A stretch of 64,000 bases of DNA from the NCBI RefSeq assembly GCF_963668385.1, contig NZ_OY764327.1:2604001-2668000 (forward strand). Direction: 5' to 3'. Both the position numbers and the translations under genes were made by a program. This DNA is from an uncultured Carboxylicivirga sp. (GTDB lineage Bacteria; Bacteroidota; Bacteroidia; Bacteroidales; Marinilabiliaceae). The first letter of the stretch is position 1. Each line of letters opens with the position of its first letter. Below are positions 7,883 to 16,814 of the stretch, one piece after another. The notes beneath the pieces were generated by a model. The model saw only the letters and a list, made by a program, of their open reading frames with translations, was not told the DNA's origin and did not search any database.

Positions 7883-8977
7883 ATGAATAAAATTCTATTT
7901 GGATTAGCTGCACTTACTATTTTATTGAGTGGCTGTAATACAAAACCTACATTTACTTTAAAAGGAAAATTAGAAGGAGATACCGATAAAGCTTTATTGG
8001 TAGGTGTGGTTGATAAAGAAGGATATCATACTATTGATACACTTACCTTGAAAGATGGTGTTGTTAATTACACTGTTTCGCTAGATCAGCCTGTTTTGAT
8101 GATCCTTGGTTTAGATGGAAGTCGTGCGCGAAATGTATTTTTTGCTGATAATGTTGATTATACAATTGAAGGAACAGTTACCGATTTAAAAGGAGCTACT
8201 GTTAAAGGTGGACAAGCTTTTGATGATTATGCAAAAATCAAAAAGCTTGATGACGAATTCAATGTGTTATTGCAGGATTTAAGAATTGCTTATAACGAAG
8301 CTTCACAAGCTGGTGATGAGGCTAAAATGAAGGAAATTGATGAAACATATGATGCCGCTTTTGATAAGAATTCAGATGATAAAATGGCTTTTGTTACAGA
8401 AAATCCTTCTTCACCCGTAGCTGCTTACGTAGTTTATGATTCTTATCGCCATCAGCCTTTAGAAGATATTAAGGAAGCTATAGCTAAACTTAACGAGGCT
8501 ATAAAAGCTTCTCCTTATTACCAAATGATAAGCGAAAGAGCTGATAAGTTAGAAACGGTGGCCATTGGTAAAGTGGCTCCTGATTTTACTTTGAATGATA
8601 AAGAAGGTAATCCATTTTCTTTATCATCATTAAAAGGTAAGTATGTGCTAATCGACTTTTGGGCAAGCTGGTGTGGCCCTTGTCGTCGTGAGAATCCAAA
8701 TGTTGTTAAACTATATAATGAGTTTAAGGATAAAGGATTCGATATATTGGGGGTATCGCTTGACGAGAAAAAAGATGCATGGGAAAAAGCTATCGAAGAT
8801 GATCAATTAACTTGGAATCATGTTTCTGATTTAAAAGGTTGGAAAAATGAGGCTGCTCAGTTGTATGGTGTATCAAGTATACCTCATACCGTGTTGTTGG
8901 ATCCGGAAGGTAAAATAATAGCAAAAAATCTTAGAGGTGAAGAATTACATGCTAAGATTTCAGAACTATTGAAATAA
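7883..8977 (+). CDS. TlpA-family thiol:disulfide lipoprotein with DUF4369 domain (copy 2)
   Basis: A 364-residue paralogue of the preceding gene with lipobox LLSGC (Cys18), a DUF4369-type domain (FTLKGKLEG start), a charged helical middle and a C-terminal thioredoxin-like domain with WCGPC (Cys 264 and 267) and the cis-proline region SSIPHTVLLD. It is 14 bases after copy 1 and is followed by a strong terminator, so the two form a bicistronic unit. The C-terminal halves are much more alike than the middle regions, as expected for an old duplication whose linker diverged. Envelope location, probably facing the periplasm. Confidence 0.92.
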   Translation: MNKILFGLAALTILLSGCNTKPTFTLKGKLEGDTDKALLVGVVDKEGYHTIDTLTLKDGVVNYTVSLDQPVLMILGLDGSRARNVFFADNVDYTIEGTVTDLKGATVKGGQAFDDYAKIKKLDDEFNVLLQDLRIAYNEASQAGDEAKMKEIDETYDAAFDKNSDDKMAFVTENPSSPVAAYVVYDSYRHQPLEDIKEAIAKLNEAIKASPYYQMISERADKLETVAIGKVAPDFTLNDKEGNPFSLSSLKGKYVLIDFWASWCGPCRRENPNVVKLYNEFKDKGFDILGVSLDEKKDAWEKAIEDDQLTWNHVSDLKGWKNEAAQLYGVSSIPHTVLLDPEGKIIAKNLRGEELHAKISELLK

Positions 8978-8996
8978 AAGAGATTTTTAAATAGGG

Positions 8997-9024
8997 AAAG
9001 GGAGCATATTTGCTCCCTTTTTTT
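8997..9024 (+). terminator. Intrinsic terminator after the TlpA pair
   Basis: GGGAGCA-TATT-TGCTCCC stem followed by seven T residues. Confidence 0.9.
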
Positions 9025-9165
9025 ATGTTCTGAAAGATTTATCATTTTATTTCAAACCACCCGCTTATAAATTTGTTATGTAACAGGTGCCTTTAATAAA
9101 AGGGATAAAAATTTATATATTTACTATTTGAAATAAGTCTAAATAAAAATTAAAAACACAATAAT

Positions 9166-10557
9166 ATGAATTACGATCTTATTGTCATCGGTAGTGGTCC
9201 GGGTGGTTATGTAGCAGCAATCAGAGCTTCGCAGTTAGGTTTAAAAGTAGCGGTTGTTGAACGTTCTGAGTTAGGCGGTATTTGCCTGAACTGGGGATGT
9301 ATTCCTACAAAATCATTATTGAAAAGCGCAAGTGTTTTTGAATACTTGCAACATGCACAGGATTACGGTGTGACAATCGAAGGTGAAGCAAAAGCTGATT
9401 TTGCCGCTATGGTACAACGTAGTCGTGGAGTAGCTGAAGGAATGAGTGGTGGTATTCAGTACTTATTCAAGAAAAATAAAATTGAAATAATTAAAGGTAC
9501 AGCTAAGTTACTTGGCAATAAAAAGGTGGAAGTCACAACTGAATCTGGCGAAAAGCAAGAATATCAGGCAAATCACATTTTATTAGCAACAGGAGCTCGC
9601 AGTCGTCAATTACCTAATTTGCCTCAGGATGGCGAAAAAGTAATTGGATACCGTAAAGCATTGGTCTTGGATAAACAGCCCGAATCGATGATTGTAGTTG
9701 GATCGGGTGCTATTGGTAGCGAATTTGCTTATTTCTATAATACGATTGGTACAAAGGTTACATTGGTTGAATACATGCCAAATATTGTACCTGTAGAGGA
9801 TGAAGAAGTGTCGAAACAACTGGCTCGTTCATTCAAAAAAGCCGGAATTAATGTAATGACCGGTGCAGAGGTAACTAAAGTGGATACTTCAGGAGATAAA
9901 GTAAAAGTGGTTATCAAAACCAAAAAAGGAGAAGAAGAACAAGAAGCTGATATTGTACTTTCTGCCGTAGGTATTACTCCAAATTTAGAGAATTTAGGGT
10001 TGGAAGAAGTTGGAGTTGCCATTGAAAATGGGAAAGTGAAGGTTGATGAATTCTATCGTACTTCAGTTGAAGGAATTTATGCAATTGGTGATATCGTTCC
10101 AGGACAAGCATTGGCACATGTTGCTTCGGCTGAAGGTATTATCTGTGTTGAAAAAATTGCAGGTGAGAAGGCCGAGCCATTGAATTATGGAAATATCCCG
10201 GGGTGTACTTATACCGTTCCAGAAGTAGCATCAGTGGGTATGACTGAAAAAGCTGCGAAAGAAGCCGGATATGAACTTAAAGTGGGAAAATTTCCATTTT
10301 CTGCATCTGGTAAGGCAAGTGCTGCCGGACATAAAGATGGCTTCGTAAAATTGATCTTTGATGCTAAATACGGCGAGTTATTGGGAGCTCACTTAATTGG
10401 AGCAAACGTAACAGAAATGATTGCCGAGTTGGTAACTGCACGTAAGCTGGAAACAACCGGTCATGAGATTATTAAAGCGGTTCATCCACATCCAACCATG
10501 TCAGAAGCTATCATGGAAGCTGCTGCAGCCGCATACGGAGAAGTAATTCATATCTAA
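9166..10557 (+). CDS. lpdA: Dihydrolipoyl dehydrogenase
   Basis: A 463-residue flavoprotein disulfide reductase. It has the N-terminal FAD-binding GSGPGGYVAAIRA, the redox-active CLNWGC pair (Cys40 and Cys45), the NAD-binding GSGAIGSEFAYF, the second FAD motif YAIGDIV, and the C-terminal HPHPTMSEA with the catalytic His that distinguishes lipoamide dehydrogenase from mercuric or glutathione reductases. It reoxidises dihydrolipoyl groups of 2-oxoacid dehydrogenase complexes or the glycine cleavage system. No E1, E2 or H-protein gene is adjacent; it has its own terminator and so appears as an independent unit. A TA-CTA-TTTG sequence near 9121 resembles a promoter with one extra base. Confidence 0.96.
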   Translation: MNYDLIVIGSGPGGYVAAIRASQLGLKVAVVERSELGGICLNWGCIPTKSLLKSASVFEYLQHAQDYGVTIEGEAKADFAAMVQRSRGVAEGMSGGIQYLFKKNKIEIIKGTAKLLGNKKVEVTTESGEKQEYQANHILLATGARSRQLPNLPQDGEKVIGYRKALVLDKQPESMIVVGSGAIGSEFAYFYNTIGTKVTLVEYMPNIVPVEDEEVSKQLARSFKKAGINVMTGAEVTKVDTSGDKVKVVIKTKKGEEEQEADIVLSAVGITPNLENLGLEEVGVAIENGKVKVDEFYRTSVEGIYAIGDIVPGQALAHVASAEGIICVEKIAGEKAEPLNYGNIPGCTYTVPEVASVGMTEKAAKEAGYELKVGKFPFSASGKASAAGHKDGFVKLIFDAKYGELLGAHLIGANVTEMIAELVTARKLETTGHEIIKAVHPHPTMSEAIMEAAAAAYGEVIHI

Positions 10558-10590
10558 GATAAGATGTGATGAACCAAAGATATATAAAAG

Positions 10591-10615
10591 AAAAGGGCTC
10601 AATAGCCCTTTTTTT
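10591..10615. terminator. Bidirectional intrinsic terminator
   Basis: AAAAGGGCT-CAAT-AGCCCTTTT stem with T runs on both strands between convergent lpdA and the TM2 gene; it overlaps the TM2 stop codon by two bases. Confidence 0.88.
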
Positions 10616-10955
10616 ATATCAAAATTTTAATTTCTCTGGCTACTTTTTGATTGTACTCAAATGCTAAGTTTTTATGATTGATAAGGTCAACAATTGTTCC
10701 TATCATACAAAGTCCACCAGTAAAAAGGTACAAAATACCCATTCCTATCTGGTTGATCATAAAACGATGTATTCCTGAAAAACCCAGAAATCCAATTAGA
10801 GCTGTTAATAAAATGGTTTGTGGATCTTTTCTTCGGCCCCGATAAATTAAAATAAAGTTTTGAACTTGTTCATCGGAGCTGTCTTTTAAAAGCGATTCAA
10901 GAAAAATGGCTTCTTCGCTGTCGGCTTCAGGCAATAAAGTAAAAATTCTATTCAT
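10614..10955 (-). CDS. TM2 domain-containing membrane protein
   Basis: A 113-residue protein. After a charged N-terminal region of about 45 residues comes a TM2 domain: two hydrophobic helices separated by a short turn, with GFLGFSGIHRFMINQIGMGIL followed by a second helix and TIVDLI. TM2 proteins are small inner-membrane proteins with no assigned biochemical role. The start overlaps the end of the DUF2752 gene by 8 bases, and the DUF2752/TM2 pairing is common in Bacteroidota, so the two are probably cotranslated and may act together. Confidence 0.88.
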   Translation of the reverse strand: MNRIFTLLPEADSEEAIFLESLLKDSSDEQVQNFILIYRGRRKDPQTILLTALIGFLGFSGIHRFMINQIGMGILYLFTGGLCMIGTIVDLINHKNLAFEYNQKVAREIKILI

Positions 10956-11268
10956 TTTTCGTCGATTTATAGGTTTGTAGTTTAATATCTGGTTTAAGTA
11001 ATTTATAGGTTCTTATTAATAAAATGATAATGGCTAAACTTCCTAGTGGATGCGCATGCCACGATTCGATAAAGCGACCTTTGAAAAAGTACGCTATAGA
11101 GTGACCAAGTCCACATCCGGGGCAAAAGTGTAAGCCCAGATTCTTAAATAGGCAAAGTGAATAATGGGAATCTGCTTCGGGATTGGTAAATGCTAGTGCA
11201 ATCAATGCTAAGATCCAGAAATAGGCTTCTAAGTGATTTTTTCTAAATCGATAGTTTACATTTACCAC
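10948..11268 (-). CDS. DUF2752 membrane protein
   Basis: A 106-residue protein with two or three hydrophobic segments and the DUF2752 hallmark CPGCGLGHSIAYFFKG followed by SWHAHPLG. No in-frame ATG precedes the conserved part, so the GTG at 11268 is the likely start. The closely spaced cysteines and histidines suggest a metal or haem ligand set, but none is proven for the family. It overlaps the downstream TM2 gene. Function unknown. Confidence 0.85.
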   Translation of the reverse strand: MVNVNYRFRKNHLEAYFWILALIALAFTNPEADSHYSLCLFKNLGLHFCPGCGLGHSIAYFFKGRFIESWHAHPLGSLAIIILLIRTYKLLKPDIKLQTYKSTKNE

Positions 11269-11344
11269 CGTATTGCATTTAATGTTATCAAATTAATGAA
11301 ATTTTTCCGTGATTTCCATTAGGGGCGCAAAAATATTTATTTTT

Positions 11345-12292
11345 TTATTGATTTAAGCTTTTTGAGGTATCTAAAATAGAGGTGAGTTGTTCTTTGTTTA
11401 ATTGTTCAAGAATGTCAACGGCCGGGAAAAATGTGTAGTTATTCGAATCGTTTTGTAAAATGTAGTCAAACTTCAAGCCTAGCTCCGATATTGTATCTTG
11501 CTGGTTTGTAATTTGAAGTTGATAAATTTTTGGATCAAAAACTACTTTAGCAATGTGTTTCCCATCTCTGCATCTTACAAAAAATCCGGCTTCTTCTCCT
11601 TTTAGTTTGTAAGCCTTCTGATATCCCATTAAAGGAGCCTTTTCCATCTCAAGAAAGAATGACTCGTTAATTTTATTGTTTAAAACCGGTATTATGCCCC
11701 CTTTTCCTTGAGAGGTTAATTCAAGATCATATCTATTATTGGTTGTAGTGATTTTAAGACTTAAATCGTAAATATGGCTGTTTCGCTGAGCTTGGAGAAT
11801 ATCGAAACCAACTGTTTGAACGGGCGACTCCGTATTGAAAGAGTTATGGGTAATAAATCTCTGACTGATAAAGGGGGCTTCTTTATTAAATCCTTTTTTA
11901 TTGATGTGTAAATGTAAGTCGTTGGTGTCTTCAGCCTTTTTTAAATAAATTGTATCGGGCAACGAAGTTTTACCAAGTAAAAAAGACTGGTGATAAAGTT
12001 TATGGCGGTTACTTTCTATTAATACACTTACTTGATAAGCTTTATCTATTTTAAAAGTAAACTTGCCCGATTCGTTGGAGAGGTGATGGAAAGCTTCCTT
12101 CTTAGAATAATCTATGTTCGTTTGATATAGAGTTGTGGTTTGAATCTCAGTGAAAGGGATGGGGTGGCGAGAGTCTGCGTCTAATAGTGTACCATTCCAG
12201 ATTATATTATAGGATTCCTTGGAACAAGAAAGAAATAGGAATACTAAAAGTATTCCTATCCAAAAAGTTCTATGTAATCCATTATGGTTCAC
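11345..12292 (-). CDS. Lipoprotein with carboxypeptidase-like regulatory segment
   Basis: A 315-residue predicted lipoprotein: hydrophobic leader and lipobox FLSC (Cys23). The only reasonable start is a GTG at 12292, six bases after the stop codon of the surA-like gene, so it is the last gene of that foldase operon. Residues about 30-110 (LLDADSRHPIPFTEIQT, then ESGKFTFKID) resemble a CarboxypepD_reg/CNA-B-like beta-sandwich; the remainder has repeated beta-rich stretches with no recognised domain. Its position downstream of three periplasmic foldases suggests an envelope role, but I do not recognise the family. Confidence 0.7.
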   Translation of the reverse strand: MNHNGLHRTFWIGILLVFLFLSCSKESYNIIWNGTLLDADSRHPIPFTEIQTTTLYQTNIDYSKKEAFHHLSNESGKFTFKIDKAYQVSVLIESNRHKLYHQSFLLGKTSLPDTIYLKKAEDTNDLHLHINKKGFNKEAPFISQRFITHNSFNTESPVQTVGFDILQAQRNSHIYDLSLKITTTNNRYDLELTSQGKGGIIPVLNNKINESFFLEMEKAPLMGYQKAYKLKGEEAGFFVRCRDGKHIAKVVFDPKIYQLQITNQQDTISELGLKFDYILQNDSNNYTFFPAVDILEQLNKEQLTSILDTSKSLNQ

Positions 12293-12298
12293 ATTCGA

Positions 12299-13651
12299 TT
12301 ATTCTTTTACCCAACCATCGTAATTAAAATCGCAGTTAACCCAATTTTTATCGATGGTAATGTAGGTTTCTTTTTGTTTTGTTTTAATCCATTTATCCAA
12401 TGTTTCTTGTTGCTTTTTATTTTCAAGCATCATTTGTAACATTTGGTAATCATCTGCATCATTTGCCCTGTGAGGCTCTGTTTTTTTCTTCAACTTAATA
12501 AGACGGAAAGTTTCTTTCCCTTTGGCTTCATCAAGCATAAAAAAGGATGGAGAAATGTCATCAATTGCCATTGTTTGCAATTGCTTGTTGATGGCAACAG
12601 GTATTTGTGTTAACTCAAATTTGGATGTTCCGGTTTGCTGATTAATCATTAAACCGCCACTTGTACGAGTGTCTTTATCCATCGAAAAGCGAAGTGCAGC
12701 TTCTTCAAACGACATGGTTTTATCCATTATCAATCCTCTGATTGTATCCAGACTTGCTTGTGTTTCTTTACGGGCTGCTTCCGATACTTTCGGTTTTATT
12801 AAGATGTGGCGACAGTTAATACGCTCACCTTTTCGGTCGATTAATTGAATAATGTGAAAACCAAATTCAGTTTCTACAATTTTTGATACTTTGTTCTTGT
12901 CCTGAAGGTTAAAAGCTACACTGGCAAACTCGGGTACTAACTGAGCACGAGGCATCCATCCTAGTTCACCCCCGCGAGCTGCAGAACCTTTATCTTCGGA
13001 GTAAAGTACAGCTAATGTTGCAAAATCACGGCCTTCGTTAATTTGGCGTTGAAAGTCGCGTAGCTGAGTTTTTACTCTATCAATTTCTTTTTGTTCAACC
13101 TTTGGGTACAGCACAACTTGTTCTAATTCAAATTGTGTTGGTATCATTGGTAGGCTGTCTTTATTGGCATTTCGATAAAATGCTCTGATTTCGGCAGGAG
13201 TTACTTTTATATCCTTCGTTATTTCACCTTTCATACTTTCAGTAAGCATTTGAGTACGTACCATTTCCATTTGGTCGCGCTTAATCTGAATTAATGACTT
13301 GTTAAAATATTCTTCCAATTTTTCTTTACTACCAATTTGGTTAATAAAGTAGTTGATGCGTGCATCTACCTGGTTTACAACCTGGTTTTCGCCTACTTCA
13401 ATACTATCCAGTTTAGCCTGATTCAGTAATAATTTACTAATAAGCTGTTGCTCAAAAATGTTACATTTTAAGTCTCCGGGAAAATTAACACCTTCCATTA
13501 AGGCTTGTTCGTACTGATGCTCAATGTCTGATTTTAATATGGCATTATCACCTACTACGGCAATAACTTCATCAATTACATTGTTTTGTGCATTTGCATT
13601 AGATAAAACTAAAATAGAAACGAACAGGCTGATTATTATACTTCTTCGCAT
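12299..13651 (-). CDS. SurA-like periplasmic peptidyl-prolyl isomerase
   Basis: A 450-residue protein. I use the ATG at 13651 because it gives a proper signal peptide (MRRSIIISLFVSILVLSNANAQ); an in-frame TTG 27 bases upstream would add a charged tail. After a SurA_N-type chaperone region (VIDEVIAVVGDNAILKSDIE) there are two parvulin (PPIC) domains, the first at about residues 175-275 with ARGGELGWMPRAQLVPEF and the second at about 285-390 (CRHILIKPKVSE, then TSGGLM). SurA helps deliver outer-membrane beta-barrels to the BAM complex. It lies downstream of a SurA-like lipoprotein and a second parvulin gene, so the three probably make one foldase operon. Confidence 0.9.
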   Translation of the reverse strand: MRRSIIISLFVSILVLSNANAQNNVIDEVIAVVGDNAILKSDIEHQYEQALMEGVNFPGDLKCNIFEQQLISKLLLNQAKLDSIEVGENQVVNQVDARINYFINQIGSKEKLEEYFNKSLIQIKRDQMEMVRTQMLTESMKGEITKDIKVTPAEIRAFYRNANKDSLPMIPTQFELEQVVLYPKVEQKEIDRVKTQLRDFQRQINEGRDFATLAVLYSEDKGSAARGGELGWMPRAQLVPEFASVAFNLQDKNKVSKIVETEFGFHIIQLIDRKGERINCRHILIKPKVSEAARKETQASLDTIRGLIMDKTMSFEEAALRFSMDKDTRTSGGLMINQQTGTSKFELTQIPVAINKQLQTMAIDDISPSFFMLDEAKGKETFRLIKLKKKTEPHRANDADDYQMLQMMLENKKQQETLDKWIKTKQKETYITIDKNWVNCDFNYDGWVKE

Positions 13652-13792
13652 GTTGTCGGTTTTGTATTCCTTTTTCAAAAATTGGCTCTAAGCCTATGTA
13701 TATAATAAAAACTAAGGTGTATTAATGCTTGCAAATATAAAAAAAAGATTAGCTTTTTAGCCTTTAAATAGCCATTTGCAAGAATAGCTATG

Positions 13793-14653
13793 CTAATAAA
13801 ACTTTACAGATTTATCTTCCAAACCTTCTTCATATAAATCACTCTCCAGTTGTTTTAAGAAATCAAGTCTTTTTTTATTTACCAAAATGGCTTTGATTTT
13901 ATCTTCGACATACTCCTCAGGTGCTAATTCTGGAGGAGATTTAAATTCACGTATTGATAAAAAGTACTCATTTAGGGAATCTGATGTTTTATACGTTTTA
14001 TTGTACTTTACAAACTGATCTTTTCGATCAATCGGTTTGGGCAAAGCTCTGTTAATATCTTCCATTGGTAACCAATGATCGAGAAATATTTCATAATTTT
14101 TCGCATTCTGAAAACAATAGGTTTCCAGCTTTAAAATATCCTCCTGATCATCTGATCGATATAATTTTTCAACAGTGGCAATGTTTGGAGCTGTTTTAGG
14201 AACGCTAACAAAAACGCCTTTGATTATAACATCTTCTAAGCGAAAATTATCTTCCATGTCTTTATAACATTTACCAATTTCGTTGTCTGTAATGATTGGA
14301 CTAAACTTTTGCGCCAATAACTTTTGTTGGTAATGATGTATTAATAACGATCGTCGATATTCATCCAGCAAGCGATTTACATCTTTTTCGTCGGGGCTTA
14401 AATTAAGCTCGGCTTTTCGAAGTAGTAATTCGGAACGAATCCAGCGATTGATGTAATCCTGTACAAAAACAATACTATCATCGGCCGAAATTTGTTTGGG
14501 AAGTGCTGCAGAAAGCATTCCGTAGGTTAGTTGTTTGTTCCCAACTGCAACTAAAGGTTTTGATGCTTTTGTTTCAGCTTGAGGATTACAACTAAAAAAC
14601 ATACTAAGCGGTAATATGGATATGAGGACCAGATATTTTGCTGAATATCTCAT
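13793..14653 (-). CDS. SurA/PpiC-type lipoprotein lacking a clear parvulin domain
   Basis: A 286-residue predicted lipoprotein. The ATG at 14653 gives MRYSAKYLVLISILPLSMFFSC, a signal with lipobox MFFSC; an in-frame TTG six bases upstream is less likely. The N-terminal half resembles a SurA_N-like chaperone arm (VGNKQLTYGMLSAALP, then FVQDYINRWIRSELLLRKAE) but the GG(E/D)LG-type parvulin core is absent. It sits between two full parvulin genes, all on the same strand. The likely role is chaperone activity in the periplasm without isomerase function; the domain assignment is inference from context and N-terminal pattern. Confidence 0.72.
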   Translation of the reverse strand: MRYSAKYLVLISILPLSMFFSCNPQAETKASKPLVAVGNKQLTYGMLSAALPKQISADDSIVFVQDYINRWIRSELLLRKAELNLSPDEKDVNRLLDEYRRSLLIHHYQQKLLAQKFSPIITDNEIGKCYKDMEDNFRLEDVIIKGVFVSVPKTAPNIATVEKLYRSDDQEDILKLETYCFQNAKNYEIFLDHWLPMEDINRALPKPIDRKDQFVKYNKTYKTSDSLNEYFLSIREFKSPPELAPEEYVEDKIKAILVNKKRLDFLKQLESDLYEEGLEDKSVKFY

Positions 14654-14714
14654 TTTCAATTTTAATTAATAAACAATTGTTGTAAAGATACAATTCTAAA
14701 TTTGCTGTTGAAAC

Positions 14715-16643
14715 TTAGTTTTTACTATCCGTCACAATCGAAGCGTTGATAACAGGATGATATTTTGCTCTTAAATCGGCTATCCATTTGTCTTCAAGCT
14801 CTTTTTGGTAATCGGATAAAGCCTGGCCCTTAACTTCATTTAATTCTCTTTTTGCAAGAGGCTTCAATTCTCCAATTTTAACAAGATATTTAAATTCACC
14901 TTTGGCTTTACTTTTTACTTTCCAAACTTGTCGGTCGAGCAGTACGTTTTCACCTTTTGTAAACGATCCATTTTCGATATTAGCAATTGAAGATAATTCT
15001 GATGTAATTGAGTCGTTTAATACAAATTCCGGAGCTGCAATAATTGTCTGAATCCTTTTTAGATCTTTCTTTTTATTGCATTGAATAATTGTTCCTTCAA
15101 ATCTTTCGGGCAAGATGTAGTCCTCTTTATGTTGTGCAAAAAACTTCTTTAATCCGGTTGTATCTTCCGATGCTTTGTTCCATACTTCTTTCTGACTGAT
15201 TTCGAAAATCAGTAACCCATCATGATATTCATTCATTAAATATCGAAATTCAGGATATTTGCTTTCTAGGATTGATTTTTCGTAGGCAAGGATATTCTCT
15301 TCGGCACATTCATTCCAGTGTTTGTCAAACTCAGCTTCAGATAACCGGCTTAATACCACTCTGTGCGATTTTAGGTATTCACCCAAATCTTGCGATGTTA
15401 TTTTGATTTTTGCAAAACTTGCAAGTGGTGAAATCAAATTCTCAATCAAAGCAAGAGTTTGATCGCTTTTTGCCTCTTTATTATCTCTGATTGTTGAAAA
15501 TACTTGTTTTAGAGCATCATTATTTTCTTGGTATTGATATTCTTTTTTAAGTCTTTCTATAGTTGCTTTTTTTCCTGCGTAGGCTCTTTCGTCGCGTTTA
15601 ATTTTCTGTTCTATTTCTTCTTTGCTTTCTTCCAGACTTTTCATCCCACGCTGATCAATTCGCTTAATAATGTGCCAGCCAAATGGGGTTTGAATTGGTT
15701 CTGAAATCTGTCCGTTTTCAGTTAATGCAAATGCCGCATTTGCAAATTCAGGAACCATTCTACCTGTTGAAAACCAGGGTAATTCTCCATCAGTGCTTAA
15801 CGAGTTTTTATCGTCGGTATATTTTTTAACCATTTCGGTGAAATCAGCTCCATTTAATAATAGCTGATATATCGAATCAATTTCATTTTTTGCTTTGTCT
15901 TTTACCGATTGTGGAGCATTTTGTGGATACATTTTCATGATATGAGCCACTTTCATTTCTCCTTTATTAGGACGTTTATCTTTTACATAGATAATATGAT
16001 AGCCAAATGACGTACGAACAATATCTGATATATGACCAACTTCGGTATCGTATGCGGCTTTTTCGAACGGATATACCATCATAAATCCGGTAAAGTAACC
16101 TAAGTTTCCCCCTTTGGTTGACGATGGACAATCGGAAATTTCTTTTGCCATCTCTTCAAACGAAGCTAAATCGGTGATTTTATCTTTGATATTCTTGATT
16201 TTGTTGTATGCCTTTAATGTGTCTTCCGGAGTTGCATTTTTTGGGAGTTTAATCAAAATGTGATAAGCATTTATCTCGTAGCTTAAATGGTTATAAGCTT
16301 CTTCAATAACGGCATCGGTTGCTTTTTTGTCGGTTAAGTAGGGTTTGGCCAATTCATTTCGATAGTATTCCAATTCGTTTTTAAATCCGGGTACAGTATC
16401 GTATCCCTGATCCATAGCTTCCAGTACCTTTAATTTGTAGTTTACAAATAATGGAATGTACTCCTCTTTGCTTAATGGGTTTTGCGATAATGAGTTGTTT
16501 TTGTTGTAGATATAATCAAATTCATCTATGCTATACTTATGATCTCCAACTGTTAATAAGTCTTTATTTTGAGCATAAGAAATAAGTTGGTTTAGAGCTA
16601 AAAGAGTAATGATGAAAGTACGAAAGATAGACTGTTTGTTCAT
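14715..16643 (-). CDS. Periplasmic parvulin-type peptidyl-prolyl isomerase (two PPIC domains)
   Basis: A 642-residue exported protein. The ATG at 16643 (MNKQSIFRTFIITLLALNQ, ending LISYAQ) gives a normal signal peptide, unlike the ATG 27 bases upstream. Two parvulin domains are evident: about residues 125-225 (AYHILIKLPKN, then STKGGNLGYFTGFMMVYPF) and 230-335 (VAHIMKMYPQN, then STDGELPWFSTGRMVPEF). The C-terminal 300 residues form a helical chaperone-like arm. It is the first gene of a run of three foldase genes, and is longer than E. coli SurA by over 200 residues. Periplasmic folding of outer-membrane or T9SS proteins is the likely job. Confidence 0.9.
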   Translation of the reverse strand: MNKQSIFRTFIITLLALNQLISYAQNKDLLTVGDHKYSIDEFDYIYNKNNSLSQNPLSKEEYIPLFVNYKLKVLEAMDQGYDTVPGFKNELEYYRNELAKPYLTDKKATDAVIEEAYNHLSYEINAYHILIKLPKNATPEDTLKAYNKIKNIKDKITDLASFEEMAKEISDCPSSTKGGNLGYFTGFMMVYPFEKAAYDTEVGHISDIVRTSFGYHIIYVKDKRPNKGEMKVAHIMKMYPQNAPQSVKDKAKNEIDSIYQLLLNGADFTEMVKKYTDDKNSLSTDGELPWFSTGRMVPEFANAAFALTENGQISEPIQTPFGWHIIKRIDQRGMKSLEESKEEIEQKIKRDERAYAGKKATIERLKKEYQYQENNDALKQVFSTIRDNKEAKSDQTLALIENLISPLASFAKIKITSQDLGEYLKSHRVVLSRLSEAEFDKHWNECAEENILAYEKSILESKYPEFRYLMNEYHDGLLIFEISQKEVWNKASEDTTGLKKFFAQHKEDYILPERFEGTIIQCNKKKDLKRIQTIIAAPEFVLNDSITSELSSIANIENGSFTKGENVLLDRQVWKVKSKAKGEFKYLVKIGELKPLAKRELNEVKGQALSDYQKELEDKWIADLRAKYHPVINASIVTDSKN

Positions 16644-16760
16644 TGTTATACAATTTGGAATTTTAACCATCTATAATTAACGGATGCAAATGTAAAATAT
16701 TATTGATGCCATTAGGTAATAATTCAGAAGTATTCGATTTAGAATTATATTATCTCGAAT

Positions 16761-16793
16761 AAAAAAGCCTGAATCAAAAATGACTCAGGCTTT
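16761..16793 (-). terminator. Intrinsic terminator of guaB
   Basis: AAAGCCTGA pairs with TCAGGCTTT over a 12-base loop; read on the minus strand it ends in a run of six T residues, 20 bases after the guaB stop. Confidence 0.87.
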
Positions 16794-16814
16794 AAAAATA
16801 TGCGTTGTTTGTTA

